NCBI GenBank assembly: GCA_038146925.1
Contig: JAYQSP010000002.1
Location: 1-64,000 of the forward strand
Direction of reading: 5' to 3'
DNA: 64,000 nucleotides
From: UBA830 sp038146925
Lineage (GTDB): Bacteria; Pseudomonadota; Alphaproteobacteria; MPNO01; UBA830
The position numbers and the translations under genes are program-made. A model generated the notes under the pieces. The model saw only the letters and a program-made list of their open reading frames with translations. It had not been told where the DNA came from and made no database searches. Shown here one piece after another: positions 61,572 to 64,000 of this stretch; position 1 is the first letter of the stretch, and every line of letters starts with the position of its first letter.

Positions 61572-62735
61572 TTAATTCCAGAGTTCGCGGCTGGCGATTT
61601 CGGCGCCTTCGACCAAGGCGCCGAGCTTCGCCCACATGATCGACGGGTGCACGCGCTGGTAAAGCGGGCTCTGCGCGAACCCGCAATCGGTGCCCGCCAT
61701 GACACGCTCGCGGCCGATCAGGTTGGCAAGGCGCACAATGCGCTCGGCGACCAGTTCGGGATGTTCGATCACATTGGTCGAATGGCTGATGACGCCGTGG
61801 ATCAGCACCTTGTCATCCGGCAGGTCGACTTCGCCCCACACCTTCCATTCGTGTTCGTGGCGCGGATTGCCGCCCTCAATCACATAGGCGCCCGCGTTGA
61901 TCTGGAGGATCAGATCGATGATCTCCTTCAGCGGGACATCGGTGACGTGCGGTCCCGGCCAACTGCCCCAGCAGACGTGATAGCGCACTTTTTCAGGGGG
62001 GATGCCCTCCAGCGCCTTGTTGGTCACCTCGACATGCCGCGCAAGCCAGGCGCGGTAGTCGTCTTTTGTCGCGGGCGGCACCATGCGGTCATAGGTCACG
62101 GCGGCGCGGGCGTCGTCCAGCTGCACCAGAAGTCCGGCATCGACCACGGCCCGGTATTCCACCGCCATCGCCGCGCCTATTGCCTCGAGGCAGGCTTCGT
62201 CATCGTCGTAATATTCGTTGCGCCGGTCCGGAATAACACTTGCCGGCGCGGCGACGGGCAGGAACCCCTCGGTCACGTTCACCTCGGCGAGAGCGGCTTT
62301 GAAATTGGCGATGTCGCGTTGGAGCTCGTCCTGACCGGTATATTCTATCGGCCCGACGCAGACCGATTCCATGACCGTGGCCGGCGGCTGTTCGGAATCG
62401 AGGCTTTCGTAAAACTGGGAAAACCGGGTGCGGTCCGCGCCGGCCTTGAAGGGGTTCTCGCCTTTCATCGCCTGGCGTTCGAAACCGCTCAGACGCCTGA
62501 GCACGTACTGGGCCCAGCTGATGGACTTGCCGAACTCGCCGTCGGAGATAACGTCGATACCGTGATCGGCCTGTTCGCGGACAATATCCCGGACCGAACT
62601 TTTCAGACATTTCGTGTATCCGTCCCGGTCATAATCCTCGCCGGCCTGAAGCGGACGGATGTAATCGACCAGGTCCGGCGGGCGGATGAGGCTGCCCACG
62701 TGGGTCGTCAATATGCGGTCGGTGCTGCGTTCCAT
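61572..62735 (-). CDS. Cobalamin-independent methionine synthase-like (MetE core) protein
   Basis: Protein of 387 residues consisting only of the catalytic half of MetE. Family blocks are THVGSLIRPPDLV and GIDVISDGEF. The zinc ligands appear as His/Cys in YHVCWGSWPGP, Glu in IEGGNPRHEHEW and Cys in GTDCGFA. Such core proteins transfer methyl groups to thiols from diverse donors, or act in other C1 or demethylation chemistry; full methionine synthesis cannot be assumed. It diverges from a second, weaker relative at 62922, with 186 bases between. Confidence 0.85.
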   Translation of the reverse strand: MERSTDRILTTHVGSLIRPPDLVDYIRPLQAGEDYDRDGYTKCLKSSVRDIVREQADHGIDVISDGEFGKSISWAQYVLRRLSGFERQAMKGENPFKAGADRTRFSQFYESLDSEQPPATVMESVCVGPIEYTGQDELQRDIANFKAALAEVNVTEGFLPVAAPASVIPDRRNEYYDDDEACLEAIGAAMAVEYRAVVDAGLLVQLDDARAAVTYDRMVPPATKDDYRAWLARHVEVTNKALEGIPPEKVRYHVCWGSWPGPHVTDVPLKEIIDLILQINAGAYVIEGGNPRHEHEWKVWGEVDLPDDKVLIHGVISHSTNVIEHPELVAERIVRLANLIGRERVMAGTDCGFAQSPLYQRVHPSIMWAKLGALVEGAEIASRELWN

Positions 62736-62921
62736 GCCTGTTACCTCTTCTGCTGCGATACCGGCGCTTGGCGGCGAATTTCCCTGATTTAATTAGGCGA
62801 GTCCGAATGGCCTGTCCATGCACACTCTGAGCGGCCCCGTCACCGCATGCGGATTGCACCGGCATCGTGCTGGTCGTAACCTTCGGCATCCGAGTGACAG
62901 CAAACGAAGAACGGATACAGG
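62736..62921. promoter_or_regulatory. Divergent region between the two MetE-core genes
   Basis: This 186-base gap must hold the promoters of both MetE-core genes. I see no clear operator or riboswitch; a SAM or cobalamin riboswitch core is not apparent by eye. AACGAAGAACGG lies ahead of the ATG at 62922. Confidence 0.4.
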
Positions 62922-64000
62922 ATGAAAACCAGCACCGACCGCATATTGACGACCCACGTGGGCAGCCTGCCCCGCCCCGACTCGCTTATCGATTTCATGA
63001 TCGCGGAAGACAAAGGCGAGAGCTATGACGAGGCAGCTTTCGAAACCGCGCTGACGGCGGCGGTCAAAGACGTGGTGGAGCACCAGAAGAATCTCGGCGT
63101 CGACATCGTCTCTGACGGCGAATTCAGCAAGCGTGGCTTCGCGGTGTACGCCCATGAAAGGCTGGCCGGGCTGGAACCGACCGGCCGTGCGCGGCCGTCC
63201 CCTTGGGAAATTTCACGCGAATCGGACTCCTTTCCCGAATTCTATGCCGGCGAGGCTGCAGCCAAGGACCGCAAGCCGACGCAAAGCTCCATGCAGATGA
63301 GCTGCACCGGGCCAATTTCCTACAAAGGGCAGAAGCAGCTCAATCGCGACCTGGCAAACCTGAAAGCGGCCTGCGAAGCGGCGGGTGTGGAAGAGGCATT
63401 CATGCCTGCAATTTCGCCGTCCGACGTGGTCGGCAACCAGCTGAACGAACACTATGCCACAGAAGAAGAGTTCCTGACCGCGGTTGCCGATGCACTGAAC
63501 GAAGAATACAGCGCCATCGTCGATGCCGGGTTCATCCTTCAGATCGACGACCCTCGGCTGATCAACTACTACGTCAAGAACCCGCAACTTAGCATCGATG
63601 ATTGCCGCGCCTGGGCGGAGGAACAGGTGGAAGCCATCAACTATTCTCTGAAAGGCATTCCGGCGGACAGGATCCGCTATCACACCTGTTACGGCATCAA
63701 TATGGGCCCGCGTGTGCACGACATGGAGATGAAGGACTATGTCGACATCATCCTGAAGATCAATGCCAACGCTTATTCGTTCGAGGCCGCCAACCCCCGC
63801 CACGAGCACGAATGGCGCCTGTGGGAAACCGTGACCCTGCCGGACGAGAAAGTGCTGATTCCCGGCACGATCACGCATTCGTCCGTACTGGTGGAACATG
63901 CCGAGCTGGTGGCCGACCGGATCGAACGCTATGCCAATGTGGTGGGTCGCGAACGGGTGATCGCGGGGGGAGATTGCGGCTTTGGGACCCAGGCCAGCGC
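62922..64000 (+). CDS. MetE-core protein, second copy, 3' end cut off
   Basis: About 359 residues are visible before the window ends. The opening ILTTHVGSLPRPDSLIDF and DIVSDGEFSKRGF match the paralogue at 61572. Zinc-ligand candidates are Cys in YHTCYGINMGP, Glu in FEAANPRHEHEW and Cys in GGDCGFG. It appears intact up to the edge. Sequence identity to the paralogue is moderate by eye, so the pair diverged long ago or was acquired separately. Probably uses a different methyl donor or acceptor. Confidence 0.85.
   Translation, partial: MKTSTDRILTTHVGSLPRPDSLIDFMIAEDKGESYDEAAFETALTAAVKDVVEHQKNLGVDIVSDGEFSKRGFAVYAHERLAGLEPTGRARPSPWEISRESDSFPEFYAGEAAAKDRKPTQSSMQMSCTGPISYKGQKQLNRDLANLKAACEAAGVEEAFMPAISPSDVVGNQLNEHYATEEEFLTAVADALNEEYSAIVDAGFILQIDDPRLINYYVKNPQLSIDDCRAWAEEQVEAINYSLKGIPADRIRYHTCYGINMGPRVHDMEMKDYVDIILKINANAYSFEAANPRHEHEWRLWETVTLPDEKVLIPGTITHSSVLVEHAELVADRIERYANVVGRERVIAGGDCGFGTQAS

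Noticed and set aside
62736..62921. SAM or cobalamin riboswitch upstream of the MetE-core genes
   Set aside because: No paired core elements are visible, and the region is too short on either strand after allowing for promoters.

Overview
The window is gene-dense, GC-rich chromosomal DNA with short or overlapping gene junctions. It looks like an alphaproteobacterium, most likely a free-living Rhodospirillales-type lineage. The pointers are an invasion-associated-locus-B (IalB) family protein, DUF1194 and DUF1499 proteins, an Atm1-type half transporter, and an unusual load of paralogous catabolic enzymes: four amidohydrolase/decarboxylases, two UbiD decarboxylases, two MetE-core proteins and seven EamA (DMT) transporters. 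The lineage is an inference from gene content; no rRNA or phylogenetic marker set is present. I found no tRNA or rRNA gene, insertion sequence, integrase, prophage or CRISPR array.

1-11.1 kb: rlmN (cut by the window edge), an EamA transporter, an MFS transporter, an IalB-like secreted protein, a TrmH-type RNA methyltransferase, a SAM methyltransferase, and an operon of membrane fusion protein, RND pump and sirtuin. The fusion protein carries four EF-hand loops produced by an in-frame duplication. 11.2-19.4 kb: an AhpD-like protein, an SDR, four tandem EamA transporters with overlapping stops and starts, a pterin carbinolamine dehydratase, a small zincin, two more EamA transporters and a uracil-DNA-glycosylase-family protein. 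19.4-28.1 kb: a low-molecular-weight tyrosine phosphatase overlapped by a fructosamine-kinase-like gene without an obvious start codon, cysE-cysK, an M17 aminopeptidase, a DUF898 membrane protein with an M48 peptidase, and a NodB-fold deacetylase.

28.1-41.8 kb: a binding-protein-like protein without a signal peptide, a GST, an ABC-F ATPase, two divergent amidohydrolases, a single-domain LOV protein with proline in place of the photoactive cysteine, an FAD monooxygenase, a DinB protein, an Atm1-like exporter next to an Acr3 arsenite permease, a UbiD decarboxylase and a VWA-type DUF1194 protein. 41.8-48.2 kb, minus strand: a TPR/2-oxoglutarate oxygenase fusion, a PyrK/PyrD-type pair, an AMP-forming ligase, a medium-chain reductase and a DUF1499 lipoprotein. 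The PyrD-like subunit lacks two orotate-binding asparagines.

48.2-57.7 kb is the most coherent candidate system. An XRE regulator faces a tight seven-gene operon: metallo-beta-lactamase-fold hydrolase, rhodanese, UbiD decarboxylase, ACMSD-like amidohydrolase, 2Fe-2S subunit, molybdopterin hydroxylase, TauD-like dioxygenase. Convergent to it lies another amidohydrolase followed by a 67-residue protein with a CPCC motif. The set fits breakdown of an aromatic or heteroaromatic acid; the substrate is unknown. 57.8-64 kb: a medium-chain reductase, a decayed solute-binding-protein pseudogene, a 2-hydroxyacid dehydrogenase, an alpha/beta hydrolase and two divergent MetE-core proteins, the last cut by the window end.
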